Below, piece by piece: positions 1-8,005 of a DNA stretch of 64,000 nt (positions are counted from its first letter, which is position 1; each line of letters starts with the position of its first letter). The notes beneath the pieces were generated by a model. The model worked only from the letters and a program-made list of their open reading frames with translations, searched no databases and had not been told where the DNA came from. The stretch is from Mycobacterium pinniadriaticum. Lineage in GTDB: Bacteria > Actinomycetota > Actinomycetes > Mycobacteriales > Mycobacteriaceae. The stretch spans positions 248,001-312,000 of the forward strand of contig NZ_JAPJDO010000001.1 of the NCBI RefSeq assembly GCF_026242045.1, given 5' to 3'. A program made the position numbers and the translations under genes.

Positions 1-195
1 TCGCTGCACCGACATGGGTCCTCCATTCACCGGCTCCTGAGATTCTGAGCCGATGACCGCAGGGATTGCCGGTTATTGGGCAGGGCAACCCGGATTGGGC
101 AGAGTGCTCGCCTCGAATCGGGTGCCAGAACCGCCGCGCCTACCGCCGGAGGCGTCGCCAACCGCACTTAATGCCCCACGGTCGACGGCTTCCCC

Positions 196-843
196 GTGTC
201 GGAGACGGTGTTACACAATGTCCTCATGGCGTTTCGCGGGTGGCCGATCGAGGCGGTCGAGTTCTACGAAGGCTTGGAGGCCGACAACTCCAAGGTTTAC
301 TGGACCGAGCACCGGGCGATCTACGACCGTCAGGTGAAGGCGCCGATGGAGGAGCTGCTCACCGAACTCGCCGAGGAGTTCGGCGCGGGCAAATTGTTCC
401 GGCCCTACCGCGATGTGCGGTTCAGCGCCGACAAGGCGCCCTACAAGACCAACTGCGCAGCGATGATCGGCTCGGGTTATGTGTCGTTCTCAGCCGAGGG
501 GCTATCCGTCGGCAGCGGCCTGTACATGCCGGACCCGGCCGCGCTGGCCCGCTACCGTGCCGCCGTCGACGAGGAGAAGTCCGGCGCCCAGCTCGCCGGG
601 ATCGTCGCGGCGTTGCACCAGGGTGGCTACGAGACGATGGCGCACGACGTGCTCAAGACCGCGCCGAAGGGATATCCGAAGGATCACCAGCGTATCGAGC
701 TGCTCCGGCACAAGGGGATCGCGATGATGAAGACTTGGCCGGTCGGCGCCTGGCTTGGCACTGCGAAGGCCAAGGATCGGGTGGTCACCGCATTGCGGGC
801 GGGGGCGCCGCTCCGGGACTGGCTGGCCACCAACGTCGGCTGA
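196..843 (+). CDS. DUF2461 family protein
   Basis: The product is 215 residues and resembles the DUF2461 (TIGR02453) family, whose function is unknown. The diagnostic stretch FRPYRDVRFSADKAPYKTN lies at about residues 76-94, followed by the conserved G-x-Y-V-S-F-S and G-x-G-L-Y-x-P blocks. It has no signal peptide or membrane segment, so it should be cytoplasmic. The start used is a GTG; an in-frame ATG at 226 (MAFRGWP) is an equally good candidate because neither has a strong Shine-Dalgarno. The gene ends 47 bases before purM and may be co-transcribed with it, but no functional link is evident. Confidence 0.85.
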   Translation: MSETVLHNVLMAFRGWPIEAVEFYEGLEADNSKVYWTEHRAIYDRQVKAPMEELLTELAEEFGAGKLFRPYRDVRFSADKAPYKTNCAAMIGSGYVSFSAEGLSVGSGLYMPDPAALARYRAAVDEEKSGAQLAGIVAALHQGGYETMAHDVLKTAPKGYPKDHQRIELLRHKGIAMMKTWPVGAWLGTAKAKDRVVTALRAGAPLRDWLATNVG

Positions 844-890
844 CGGTGGCCTGTATCGGCGTCGGTCGGCGACCGGTAGCCTTATGCGCG

Positions 891-1961
891 ATGACGGATC
901 GCGAGGACGACAACCACATCTCCTACGCATCGGCCGGGGTGGATATCGAGGCTGGTGACCGCGCGGTCGAGCTGTTCAAGCCGCTGGCGAAGCGGGCCAC
1001 CAGGCCCGAGGTGCGTGGCGGGCTGGGCGGGTTCGCCGGGCTGTTCGCCTTGCGGGGCGGTTACCGGGAGCCGCTGTTGGCCGCCTCGACCGACGGTGTC
1101 GGCACCAAACTGGCGGTGGCCCAGGCCATGGACAAACACGACACCGTCGGCCTGGACCTGGTCGCAATGGTTGTCGACGACCTTGTGGTGTGCGGCGCCG
1201 AGCCGCTGTTCCTGCAGGACTACATCGCCGTCGGACGCACCATTCCCGAGCGGGTCGCCGCGATCGTGGCCGGTATCGCCGAGGGCTGTGTCGCCGCCGG
1301 ATGCGCGTTGCTGGGCGGGGAGACGGCCGAACACCCGGGGCTGATGGAACCCGACCACTACGACATCTCGGCCACCGGGGTCGGCGTTGTGGAGGCCGAC
1401 GATGTGCTGGGACCTGAGCGGGTGCGTCCCGGCGACGTGATCATCGCGATGGGTTCCTCGGGTCTGCACTCCAATGGTTACTCGCTGGCCCGCAAGGTCC
1501 TGCTCGACATCGACCGGATGGACCTGGCGGGCCACGTCGAGGAGTTCGGTCGCACTCTTGGCGAGGAACTACTCGAGCCCACCCGCATCTACGCCAGGGA
1601 CTGCCTGGCGTTGGCCGCCGAAACGCAGGTCCGCACCTTCTGTCACGTCACCGGCGGCGGGCTGGCCGGCAACCTCGAACGGGTCATTCCACATGGACTG
1701 GTCGCCGAACTCGATCGCGGAACCTGGACTCCCGCACCGGTATTCGCGATGATCGCGCAACGAGGGCGGATCGACCGCGTTGAGATGGAGAAGACGTTCA
1801 ACATGGGTGTCGGCATGGTCGCCGTCGTCGCGCCGGAGGACACCGACCGCGCGCTGGCGATCCTGACCGCCCGCCATTTGAACTGCTGGACGCTGGGCAC
1901 TGTCACCAAAGGGAAGGACGGCCCACGAGCCAGGCTCGTGGGACTACATCCACGGTTCTAG
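891..1961 (+). CDS. purM: Phosphoribosylformylglycinamidine cyclo-ligase (AIR synthetase)
   Basis: PurM closes the imidazole ring in purine synthesis, turning FGAM plus ATP into AIR in the cytosol. The 356-residue product has the family's length and motifs: S-T-D-G-V-G-T-K-L at 66-74, the L-G-G-E-T-A-E-H-P-G loop at 141-150, G-L-H-S-N-G-Y-S and the late N-M-G-V-G-M. The ATG at 891 fits the known N terminus; the reading frame is open far upstream to base 66, but that stretch overlaps the DUF2461 gene and has no family similarity. The order purM then a leftward DUF3073 gene is typical of actinobacteria. Confidence 0.97.
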   Translation: MTDREDDNHISYASAGVDIEAGDRAVELFKPLAKRATRPEVRGGLGGFAGLFALRGGYREPLLAASTDGVGTKLAVAQAMDKHDTVGLDLVAMVVDDLVVCGAEPLFLQDYIAVGRTIPERVAAIVAGIAEGCVAAGCALLGGETAEHPGLMEPDHYDISATGVGVVEADDVLGPERVRPGDVIIAMGSSGLHSNGYSLARKVLLDIDRMDLAGHVEEFGRTLGEELLEPTRIYARDCLALAAETQVRTFCHVTGGGLAGNLERVIPHGLVAELDRGTWTPAPVFAMIAQRGRIDRVEMEKTFNMGVGMVAVVAPEDTDRALAILTARHLNCWTLGTVTKGKDGPRARLVGLHPRF

Positions 1962-1998
1962 GAGACCTAGACCCACGCTTTTGGAAGGGGTCGGCGCT

Positions 1999-2184
1999 TC
2001 AGCGCCGCCAGCTGCCCTCGTCGGCCCACGGGTCGTCGTCGAACCCGTTGTCGACGGTGTCGGGCTCACTCGAACCCGACCCTGACAGCTCTTGCTGGAG
2101 CCGGTCGAAATCGGTCTGCGGGGAGCTGTACTTCAGCTCCCGAGCAACCTTGGTCTGCTTTGCCTTTGCCCGGCCGCGGCCCAT
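1999..2184 (-). CDS. DUF3073 small protein
   Basis: The 61-residue product matches the actinobacterial DUF3073 family. It starts MGRGRAKAKQTKVARELKYS, a basic N-terminal half, and ends in an acidic tail (DDDPWADEGSWRR). Function is unknown; the charge split suggests a nucleic-acid or protein-binding role, which is inference. It converges with purM, and the 37-base gap between the two stop codons has no strong terminator. In actinobacteria this gene usually sits beside purM, which supports the call. Confidence 0.9.
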   Translation of the reverse strand: MGRGRAKAKQTKVARELKYSSPQTDFDRLQQELSGSGSSEPDTVDNGFDDDPWADEGSWRR

Positions 2185-2321
2185 GGGGGAACCCCCTCGC
2201 GCAATAACGGAGCGGCCCGGGATGCAGGCGGCTCCGATCTGTGTGTTCGTTATTGTCCTGCCAACACCTTACCGTGCCCCGCTGCGATGTGCTGGCAGGC
2301 CCGTTCGGCCGGGGGTGAACG

Positions 2322-3413
2322 TCACAACCCGCCGCGGCGCAGGCGTTCGACGGCCAGCCGACCGGCGCCCACCGCGTCACCCGGCGGCAGCGACTCCGAG
2401 TCGATCTCCGCGGCCACCTGATGCTCGCCGCCCGTGGTCAGCGCGGTGCCGGCGAGAATGCCCCGCTTCACCAGTGCCAGGGCGATCGGGCCGAGATCGA
2501 CGTGATCGACGACGGTGCCCACCCGGCCGACGACACGCCCATCGGCCAAGAGCGGATCCCCGGTCGCCGGGCGCTCACCCGACCCGTCGAGGTGCACCAG
2601 GACCAGCATTCGGGGTGGCTTACCGAGGTTGTGAACGCGTGCCACGGTCTCCTGCCCGCGATAGCAGCCCTTGTCGAGATGAACCGCCCCCTGCCCGGGC
2701 GCACCGATCCAGCCCGCCTCGTGGGGGATGGTTCGCTCGTCGGTGTCCACCCCCAGCCGCGGGCGCAGCGCGGTGACCCGGTGCGCCTCGTACGCCCAGA
2801 TCCCGGCGCGGCGTACCCCGGCGGCCTCCAGCCGGGTGAGCCAGTCGGCGACACCGGCGCGCGGAACCAGCAGGTCGAGTTCGATTTGGCCGGATGGTGC
2901 GGGCGCCCGGCGCAGGAATCCGCCGCCGGTGACCGGCACGGCCGCCGACTCGGCGGGCAGGTCGTCGAGGCCAAGGGCCGCAAGCACGGCGGCGTCAGCA
3001 AGGCGCGGACCGAGCAGCGAGAGGACGGCGAGGTCGGCGGTATCGGCGGTCACGTCCGCCCAGAACACCATCCTGCGCAGGTAGGCCAGCAGGGGTTCAC
3101 CACGCCACGGCTCGGTATCGAGATAGGTGACCCCGCCCAGCTCGGTCTGCACCCAGTGATCTTCGACACGACCCTGCCCGTCGAGGCTCAGATTCTCGGT
3201 GGACGTACCGTCGGGCAGCTCGCTGACGTGTTGGGTCGAGATCGAGTGCAACCAGCTCTGCCGGTCGGTCCCTGCCAGCGTGAGTACGGCGCGGTGTGAC
3301 CGGTCCACGACGACGGCGTCGTGGGTAGCGGAGCGCTGCTCGCCGAACGGGTCCCCGTAATGCCAGATCGCACCGGCGTCGGGGGAACTGTCAGGAGTGG
3401 GGACGGCTGACAC
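2322..3413 (-). CDS. YgfZ/GcvT-type folate-binding protein
   Basis: The 363-residue product has the YgfZ signature K-G-C-Y-R-G-Q-E at about 248-255 in a GcvT-like tetrahydrofolate-binding fold. Family members help maintain iron-sulfur enzymes such as MiaB through a folate-dependent step in the cytoplasm, and the Cys of the signature is required in E. coli. It is divergent from pabC with only 38 bases between the starts, so the two promoters overlap. Adjacency to a folate-pathway gene is consistent with a folate-linked role. It is the M. tuberculosis Rv0811c type; a true aminomethyltransferase is less likely because the KGCYxGQE motif is specific to YgfZ. Confidence 0.9.
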   Translation of the reverse strand: MSAVPTPDSSPDAGAIWHYGDPFGEQRSATHDAVVVDRSHRAVLTLAGTDRQSWLHSISTQHVSELPDGTSTENLSLDGQGRVEDHWVQTELGGVTYLDTEPWRGEPLLAYLRRMVFWADVTADTADLAVLSLLGPRLADAAVLAALGLDDLPAESAAVPVTGGGFLRRAPAPSGQIELDLLVPRAGVADWLTRLEAAGVRRAGIWAYEAHRVTALRPRLGVDTDERTIPHEAGWIGAPGQGAVHLDKGCYRGQETVARVHNLGKPPRMLVLVHLDGSGERPATGDPLLADGRVVGRVGTVVDHVDLGPIALALVKRGILAGTALTTGGEHQVAAEIDSESLPPGDAVGAGRLAVERLRRGGL

Positions 3414-3451
3414 ACATCAACTCTACGGGGCTGCCAGTACGCTGTGGCTTC

Positions 3452-4342
3452 ATGCCTGGAATGCCCAGCCGGCCATCGGTGGTCGTCACTCTCGACTGCG
3501 AGGTACATGATCCGGGCCGGCCGCTGTTGTTCGCCGACGACCTCGCCGCGGTGCGCGGCGACGGCATCTTCGAGACGCTCCTGGTCCGAGACGGACGTGC
3601 CTGCCTGGTGGAGGCGCACCTGCGCCGACTGGTCCAGTCCGCCAAGATGATGGACCTGCCCGAGCCGGATCTGCCCGCGTGGCGGCGGGCCATCGGGATC
3701 GCGGTCGGACAGTGGGCGTCGCTGACCGCAGGGGAGGGTGCCCTGCGACTGGTCTACAGCAGAGGCCGGGAAAGCGGATCGGGCCCGACCGCCTATCTGA
3801 CCATCAACCCCGTCCCGGAGCGGGTCTTCACCACCCGGCGCGACGGAATCGCCGCGGTGCTGCTTGATCGCGGCCTGCCCGCCACCGGAGTCGACTCCAT
3901 GCCGTGGCTGCTGGCCGGCGCCAAGACGTTGTCGTATGCGGTGAACATGGCAGCGTTGCGGCACGCCGCGGACAAGGGGGCCGGCGATGTGATCTTTGTC
4001 AGCTCCGACGGGTATCTGCTCGAAGGGCCCCGCTCGACGGTGGTGATCGCCACCGATGACGGCGCGGGCGGCACATGCTTTCTCACCCCGCCGCCGTGGT
4101 ATCCGATCCTGCGCGGAACCACCCAGCAGGCGCTGTTCGAGGTCGCTCGCGACAAAGGCTACGACTGCGACTTCCGCGCGCTGCGGCCGTCGGATTTGTT
4201 TGACGCCCAAGGCGTTTGGCTTGTGTCCAGTATGACGCTGGCGGCTCGGGTGCATACCATCGGCGGTCGTCATTTACCGCCCACCCGACTGGCCGCCGAC
4301 GTTGCGGCGCTAGTCGATGCAGCGATCGTCAGTGATCGCTGA
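3452..4342 (+). CDS. pabC: 4-amino-4-deoxychorismate lyase (class IV PLP enzyme)
   Basis: PabC splits aminodeoxychorismate into p-aminobenzoate and pyruvate for folate synthesis. The 296-residue protein belongs to the branched-chain aminotransferase-like PLP class IV: the R-G-D-G-I-F-E-T motif is at about 35-42, the PLP lysine is probably K158 in L-L-A-G-A-K-T-L-S-Y, and the C-terminal S-D-G-Y-L-L-E-G-P cofactor-binding loop is present. Class IV aminotransferases look alike, so a D-amino-acid or branched-chain aminotransferase cannot be excluded by motif alone, but the position beside purM, DUF3073 and ygfZ matches mycobacterial pabC. Confidence 0.88.
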   Translation: MPGMPSRPSVVVTLDCEVHDPGRPLLFADDLAAVRGDGIFETLLVRDGRACLVEAHLRRLVQSAKMMDLPEPDLPAWRRAIGIAVGQWASLTAGEGALRLVYSRGRESGSGPTAYLTINPVPERVFTTRRDGIAAVLLDRGLPATGVDSMPWLLAGAKTLSYAVNMAALRHAADKGAGDVIFVSSDGYLLEGPRSTVVIATDDGAGGTCFLTPPPWYPILRGTTQQALFEVARDKGYDCDFRALRPSDLFDAQGVWLVSSMTLAARVHTIGGRHLPPTRLAADVAALVDAAIVSDR

Positions 4343-4362
4343 TCGCTGATCGCGAAAACCTG

Positions 4363-4392
4363 TTGGCACCCCAGTCGTACGGCGGGTACGGT
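4363..4392 (+). promoter_or_regulatory. Candidate sigma-A promoter after pabC
   Basis: A -35 box TTGGCA (4363-4368) and a -10 box TACGGT (4387-4392) are separated by 18 bases, close to the mycobacterial housekeeping consensus TTGNCA / TANNNT. It begins 21 bases after the pabC stop and points away from pabC into a region with no plus-strand gene, so it would drive a short RNA starting near 4400. Confidence 0.5.
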
Positions 4393-4399
4393 CAGCCGT

Positions 4400-4590
4400 A
4401 CACAGGGAAGGAGGTGGTCCGGGAAATTGATAGCTTCTAGGACATGTGAGGTGGCTGCCCGCTAGCAGCACCAGGTGCCGGGAATCATCTGCGCCCTGCG
4501 CGCGCTGGCGAATTCCAGGCAGCTACCCGGCCCCCGAGCCCTTGGTCTGTCCCACCAGGAATACCGGCTCGGGGGCCGCCCCATTTCCGG
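4400..4590 (+). ncRNA. Candidate structured small RNA
   Basis: This stretch lies between pabC and a leftward lipoprotein gene and follows a good promoter. It has a near-perfect Shine-Dalgarno AAGGAGGTGGTC, a 12-codon TTG mini-ORF (MIASRTCEVAAR, 4428-4466), a 10-bp stem (4450-4459 with 4518-4527) enclosing nested pairs 4481-4485/4512-4516 and 4492-4495/4507-4510, and a 12-bp GC stem (4529-4540 with 4566-4577) that could end transcription, although no U-tract follows it. No match to a known RNA family was recognised. The 3' end is uncertain. It could instead be a leader peptide transcript or an extended pabC 3' UTR. Confidence 0.42.
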
Positions 4591-4610
4591 GGTCTTCGTC
4601 GATGCCCCGC

Positions 4611-4922
4611 TCAGTGCTGCGGTGGCGGTGTGGGCGCGAGCGAAGCGCACGCCTGTAGTCCCTTGTCCCACACCGATTGGTCGACGCCCGGTGGTGCCGG
4701 CGGCGGGTCGCCGGGTTGACCGCCGTGCCCACCCGGACCGCCCTGTGGTGGCGGGCCCTGCGGTGCGGGCACGCCGTTCTCGGTCATGCACTTGACAAAC
4801 GGATCATTGGGTCCGCCCGGCTTGTCGGGCGCTGCCACGCTCGATGGAGAACAGGCCACCACGGCGCCGATCAGAGCCACCCCGAGGGCGCTCACGGCCG
4901 CGGCCTGCAGTCGCAGATTCAT
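4611..4922 (-). CDS. Small Pro/Gly-rich lipoprotein
   Basis: The 103-residue product has a lipoprotein signal (hydrophobic residues 6-24, lipobox V-V-A-C with Cys near 24), so it is expected on the outer face of the membrane. The middle is rich in Pro, Gly and Gln. A core KCMTENGVP followed by GVDQSVWDKGLQAC puts two cysteines around a GV and a Trp; the same arrangement recurs in the lipoprotein at 5250-5558, so the two are diverged paralogues. An AAGGAG Shine-Dalgarno precedes the ATG, and a possible -10 (TATCGT, minus strand) lies at 4957-4962. Function is unknown. Confidence 0.7.
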   Translation of the reverse strand: MNLRLQAAAVSALGVALIGAVVACSPSSVAAPDKPGGPNDPFVKCMTENGVPAPQGPPPQGGPGGHGGQPGDPPPAPPGVDQSVWDKGLQACASLAPTPPPQH

Positions 4923-5249
4923 CGTCGACTCCTTACTTCGGTAGTGAACTTCGCCGACGATATTGAGCCTCTTTAGATGTCAGTTAGCTCGAAGCTGTGC
5001 GGCGACTGTGGATGGACATCTGGATAGCGTTGAGGGGACTTCCATTTCGGCCTCGCACCGGGCCGGCTCTCGCCGTCGTGCGCGGTGATCGAGGTCGTCG
5101 TGTCGAACGTTTCCAAATCACGAGCAATCAGGGTTGACGACGTATGGACAAGTGGTCGAGCATGATTCGGCCATGCCTTCCGGGATGCCGCGCGGGTGGC
5201 AGTTCTCGGCCTCAGGCCATGGTCGGGGCGCACAACCCGCCGATGGCGG
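4923..5249. other. 327-base intergenic stretch
   Basis: This gap separates two leftward lipoprotein genes. Its left edge should hold the promoter of the left lipoprotein gene. The remaining open frames on either strand are Arg/Pro/Ser-rich, have no Shine-Dalgarno and look like noise. No repeat, tRNA or terminator was seen. Confidence 0.5.
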
Positions 5250-5558
5250 CTAGGACGCCGGCCCCGGCTGCAGTGCAGAGCACGCTTTCCTCGCCTGCTC
5301 CCACACGCCGGGGTCAACGCTTGCCGGTGGACCGATCACGGCGCTACCGGCCGACTCGGGCACGCCGTGCTGGTGCAGGCACTGCGCCAGCGACCCGTGC
5401 CCGGCCGGGCTGTCACCAGTGGTGACGGGCGTGGAGGCGTCGGTGCTGCTCGGCGCGGGACTGATCGCCGTCGGCTGTGACGGGGTCGGGGCCGGTGTAC
5501 AGCCGGCGAGCACTGCTGCCGCAGCCGCCGCGGCGGCCCCGAGAGTCGGGCGGCGCAT
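5250..5558 (-). CDS. Small lipoprotein, paralogue of the 4611 gene
   Basis: The 102-residue product has a run of alanines then the lipobox L-A-G-C (Cys near 19), followed by a Pro/Thr/Ser-rich linker. The C-terminal half carries A-Q-C-L-H-Q-H-G-V-P and V-D-P-G-V-W-E-Q-A-R-K-A-C, the same Cys/GVP/Trp/Cys pattern as the neighbouring lipoprotein. Its start overlaps the stop of the nitrobindin-like gene (TGATG), so the two are probably translated together. Function is unknown. Confidence 0.7.
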   Translation of the reverse strand: MRRPTLGAAAAAAAAVLAGCTPAPTPSQPTAISPAPSSTDASTPVTTGDSPAGHGSLAQCLHQHGVPESAGSAVIGPPASVDPGVWEQARKACSALQPGPAS

Positions 5559-6205
5559 CAGCCGACGTATCGCGTCAGCCGGGCCGACAGGTGCGGAACC
5601 AGACCCCCGTCGGCGTCCACCCGCTCCTCGACATAGGCCAGATCGCCGCCCTCGACGATCCCGTAGAGCCGCTTGGCGCCACCGACGAGCACGCCGGACT
5701 TGCTCCGCGCCAGGGCATCGGTCACCAGCTCCCAGGACGACTGTGTGCGCGGCTGACCGTAGAACAACTCGATGTAGCCGGCGGAGTGCGCCAGCAGCAA
5801 TTCGATGGCCTGCGACTCGCCGGGGTCGGCCGGATCGCTGACGAACCGCCAGAAGCCGGTCTCACGCAGGCCCGGGGAGTGGTAGTCGCCACTCTCGTCG
5901 AGGCGCCAGGATCGGGCATCCCAGTTCAGGTAGTCGCCGCCGTCATGCGAGACGATGATCTGCTGCCCGAAGTGGTAATCGCCGTGCGGCCCGCGGCCTT
6001 CGCCCTCACCGCGCCATACTCCGACGAGCGGCAACAAGGCCAGCAATGCGTCGTGCAGGTCGGCGCCCAGTCGCAGGTTGGCGGTGTCGGCGGGCAGCGG
6101 CAGGTCATCGAAAACCGGGATGTTGCGACCGGCCGTCTCCTTGGCCCGCTGGGCCGCGGCGGCTACAGCGCGATCACCGCTACTGGAGATGTCCTCGGAA
6201 CTCAC
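5558..6205 (-). CDS. Nitrobindin-like / FABP-like heme-binding beta-barrel protein
   Basis: The 215-residue protein matches the DUF1794/nitrobindin (THAP4-like) family, the type of M. tuberculosis Rv0813c. The hallmark G-x-W-x-G-x-G-x-G occurs at 62-70 (GVWRGEGEG), and the C-terminal V-P-H-L-S-A-R-L block supplies a candidate heme-ligand His near 205. Family members are ten-stranded barrels; some bind ferric heme and scavenge peroxynitrite or NO. An N-terminal extension of about 40 residues precedes the barrel. The GTG start overlaps the stop of the 32-residue membrane peptide by four bases, so it is part of the sulfur operon running leftward from 8197. Confidence 0.85.
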   Translation of the reverse strand: MSSEDISSSGDRAVAAAAQRAKETAGRNIPVFDDLPLPADTANLRLGADLHDALLALLPLVGVWRGEGEGRGPHGDYHFGQQIIVSHDGGDYLNWDARSWRLDESGDYHSPGLRETGFWRFVSDPADPGESQAIELLLAHSAGYIELFYGQPRTQSSWELVTDALARSKSGVLVGGAKRLYGIVEGGDLAYVEERVDADGGLVPHLSARLTRYVG

Positions 6206-6300
6206 GACTCGTCGGTGATCAGTCGGTAGAGCGCGTACAACGCGAACCAGGTGATGAGCACGACCGTCGCGACCAGCAGGATCTCGTAGAAAAGAACCAC
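6202..6300 (-). CDS. 32-residue single-pass membrane peptide
   Basis: This short gene reads [14 protein letters not shown] then [18 protein letters not shown]. Nearly the whole peptide is one hydrophobic helix with a short charged C terminus. It starts with GTG and its TGA overlaps the GTG of the nitrobindin-like gene in a GTGA, the tight coupling expected of a real gene. It sits 60 bases after the DUF1416 gene in the same direction. Function is unknown; it could anchor or regulate a neighbour at the membrane. It is too short for default gene callers. Confidence 0.6.
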   Translation of the reverse strand: MVLFYEILLVATVVLITWFALYALYRLITDES

Positions 6301-6360
6301 GGGTGTCAGTCTATCGGTGGCTCGGGCGGTGTCACCGCCTGAGCCACCCCCGGTCCTTCT

Positions 6361-6663
6361 CTAAGCGACCTTGATATCGACCTCGTGGATACCGGCGCCA
6401 ACGGGTGCCACCGTGGCGTCGCCGTTGCCGACCTTGGACAGCGCGCGCACGGTCCAGGTTCCCGGCGCGGCGAAGAACCGGAAATCGCCGGTCGCCGAGG
6501 CAACCACCTCAGCGGTGAACTCATCGCTCGAGTCCAGCAGGCGCACGAACGCACCGGCCACCGTCTGACCCGCGTCGTCCACGACGCGCCCGGTGATCAC
6601 GGTTTCCTTTTCGAGGTCGACTCCGGCGGGCAGGGTCTGCCCTTGTTTCGGTGCAGAGCACAT
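6361..6663 (-). CDS. sseC: DUF1416 protein (SseC type)
   Basis: The 100-residue protein begins MCSAPKQGQTLPAGVDLEKE and matches the mycobacterial SseC/DUF1416 family, a carboxypeptidase-regulatory-like beta-sandwich found directly after rhodanese genes. The start used gives the family's usual length; the frame is open 18 codons further upstream into the rhodanese gene. Only two bases separate the rhodanese TGA from this ATG, so the pair is translated as a unit. A role with the sulfurtransferase is inferred from constant adjacency; the biochemical activity is not known. Confidence 0.9.
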   Translation of the reverse strand: MCSAPKQGQTLPAGVDLEKETVITGRVVDDAGQTVAGAFVRLLDSSDEFTAEVVASATGDFRFFAAPGTWTVRALSKVGNGDATVAPVGAGIHEVDIKVA

Positions 6664-6665
6664 GA

Positions 6666-7499
6666 TCAATTTCCCAACTCGATCGGGGCCCCCACCAGGG
6701 AGCCGTATTCGGTCCAACTTCCGTCGTAGTTCTTGACGTTCTTGTGTCCCAACAACTCCTGGAGCACGAACCAGGTGTGTGAGGACCGCTCGCCGATGCG
6801 GCAGTAGGCGATGGTCTCGTTCTCGCCGTCCAAACCCGCCTCGGCGTACAGCTTCGCCAAGGCCTCATCGGACTTGAAGGTGCCGTCCTCGTTCGCGGCC
6901 TTGCTCCACGGAACGTTGATTGCGCCGGGGATATGCCCGGGGCGCTGGCTCTGCTCCTGCGGCAGATGCGCGGGCGCGAGGATCTTGCCGGAGAACTCGT
7001 CGGGGGAGCGGACATCCACCAGGTTCTTGGCGCCGATCGCGGCGATCACCTCGTCACGGAACGCGCGGATGCTGTTGTCGGGTGCCTTGGCCGAATAGCT
7101 GGTGGCGGGACGGTTGACCGTGTCGGCGGACAGCGGGCGGTCATCGAGCTCCCACTTCTTGCGGCCGCCGTCGAGCAACTTCACGTCCTCGTGGCCGTAG
7201 AGCTTGAAATACCAGTAGGCGTAGGCGGCGAACCAGTTGTTGTTGCCTCCGTAGAGCACCACGGTGTCGTCGTTTGCGATGCCTCGATCGCTCAACAGCT
7301 TCGAGAACTGTTGGGCGTCAACGAAATCCCGTTTCACCGGATCCTGCAGGTCGGTCTTCCAATCCAGCTTGACCGCCCCGGGAATGTGGCCGGTGTCGTA
7401 GGCGCTGGCGTCCTCGTCGACCTCGACGAGCACGACGTTGGGTGCGTCGAGATTGCTCTGGGCCCAGTCGGCGGAGACCAGGACGTCGGAGCGAGCCAT
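6666..7499 (-). CDS. cysA2: Thiosulfate sulfurtransferase (rhodanese)
   Basis: The 277-residue protein has two rhodanese domains, about 1-130 (inactive) and 145-277. The active loop C-R-I-G-E-R-S starts at Cys233, the persulfide-carrying residue. It moves sulfane sulfur from thiosulfate to acceptors such as cyanide or thiols in the cytosol; the real acceptor here is unknown. The ATG at 7499 gives the exact length of mycobacterial CysA2, with a GGAAAGGAACT-like site upstream. It lies between the DUF4395 and DUF1416 genes, downstream of the cysteine-rich leader ORF at 8096-8197, which suggests the operon responds to cysteine supply. Confidence 0.94.
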   Translation of the reverse strand: MARSDVLVSADWAQSNLDAPNVVLVEVDEDASAYDTGHIPGAVKLDWKTDLQDPVKRDFVDAQQFSKLLSDRGIANDDTVVLYGGNNNWFAAYAYWYFKLYGHEDVKLLDGGRKKWELDDRPLSADTVNRPATSYSAKAPDNSIRAFRDEVIAAIGAKNLVDVRSPDEFSGKILAPAHLPQEQSQRPGHIPGAINVPWSKAANEDGTFKSDEALAKLYAEAGLDGENETIAYCRIGERSSHTWFVLQELLGHKNVKNYDGSWTEYGSLVGAPIELGN

Positions 7500-7534
7500 G
7501 GGGGAGTTCCTTTCGGTTGCGCGGCTTGGAGGCT

Positions 7535-8005
7535 TCAGGAGGTGGCGGGCGCGGGGCGTAGCCGGGCCGCGAGGGGATAGAGCTGGCAGCCGAGACAGAT
7601 GCCGAAGGCCGCGTTGAGGAATGCGGCGAACAGGGCCAAAGCGGTCGCGATGACGCCGAGCAGAGATGCACCGAGCGCGAAGCCCGCGATGCCGACGGCA
7701 GCGAAGATCAAGCCCACCAACTGTGCGAACCTCAACGGCGGTATCGGCTCCCGCTCGGAAACGGGGCTCAGCCGCGGCGCGACCATCTTGGCGAAGACCA
7801 GCCCGTAGGGGTGCCGGCGGGGCCCTCGCAGCCCGCCGACGGCGAAAACGAGGGCCTGCAGCGAGAGCAGGACCGCCGCGGCCACCGTGTTGAACCCCGA
7901 GATAGCCAGCACCGCGATCAGTACGGCGGTGGTGACCCACGCCGCGAAGCGGGGCCCACGGACGTCCACCTCGGCGGCGGTGGTGGTGATGTTGTTGGCC
8001 GGCAT
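7535..8005 (-). CDS. DUF4395 membrane protein
   Basis: The 156-residue product has about four hydrophobic segments (roughly residues 18-55 and 85-135) and ends in F-G-I-C-L-G-C-Q-L-Y, a C-x-x-C pair at about 137-140 that is conserved in DUF4395. The family often neighbours thioredoxin and rhodanese genes, so a role in thiol or sulfur handling at the membrane is plausible but unproven. The ATG at 8005 is chosen because AGGAG lies seven bases upstream; earlier in-frame starts lack this. It is the first large gene after the polycysteine leader. Confidence 0.87.
   Translation of the reverse strand: MPANNITTTAAEVDVRGPRFAAWVTTAVLIAVLAISGFNTVAAAVLLSLQALVFAVGGLRGPRRHPYGLVFAKMVAPRLSPVSEREPIPPLRFAQLVGLIFAAVGIAGFALGASLLGVIATALALFAAFLNAAFGICLGCQLYPLAARLRPAPATS

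Noticed and set aside
66..890. Long open extension upstream of purM in the same frame
   Set aside because: It overlaps the well-supported DUF2461 gene in another frame and has no PurM similarity; the ATG at 891 matches the family N terminus.
5477..6229. 250-residue plus-strand open frame
   Set aside because: It is the complement of the nitrobindin-like and lipoprotein genes; composition fits a shadow frame and no ribosome site is present.
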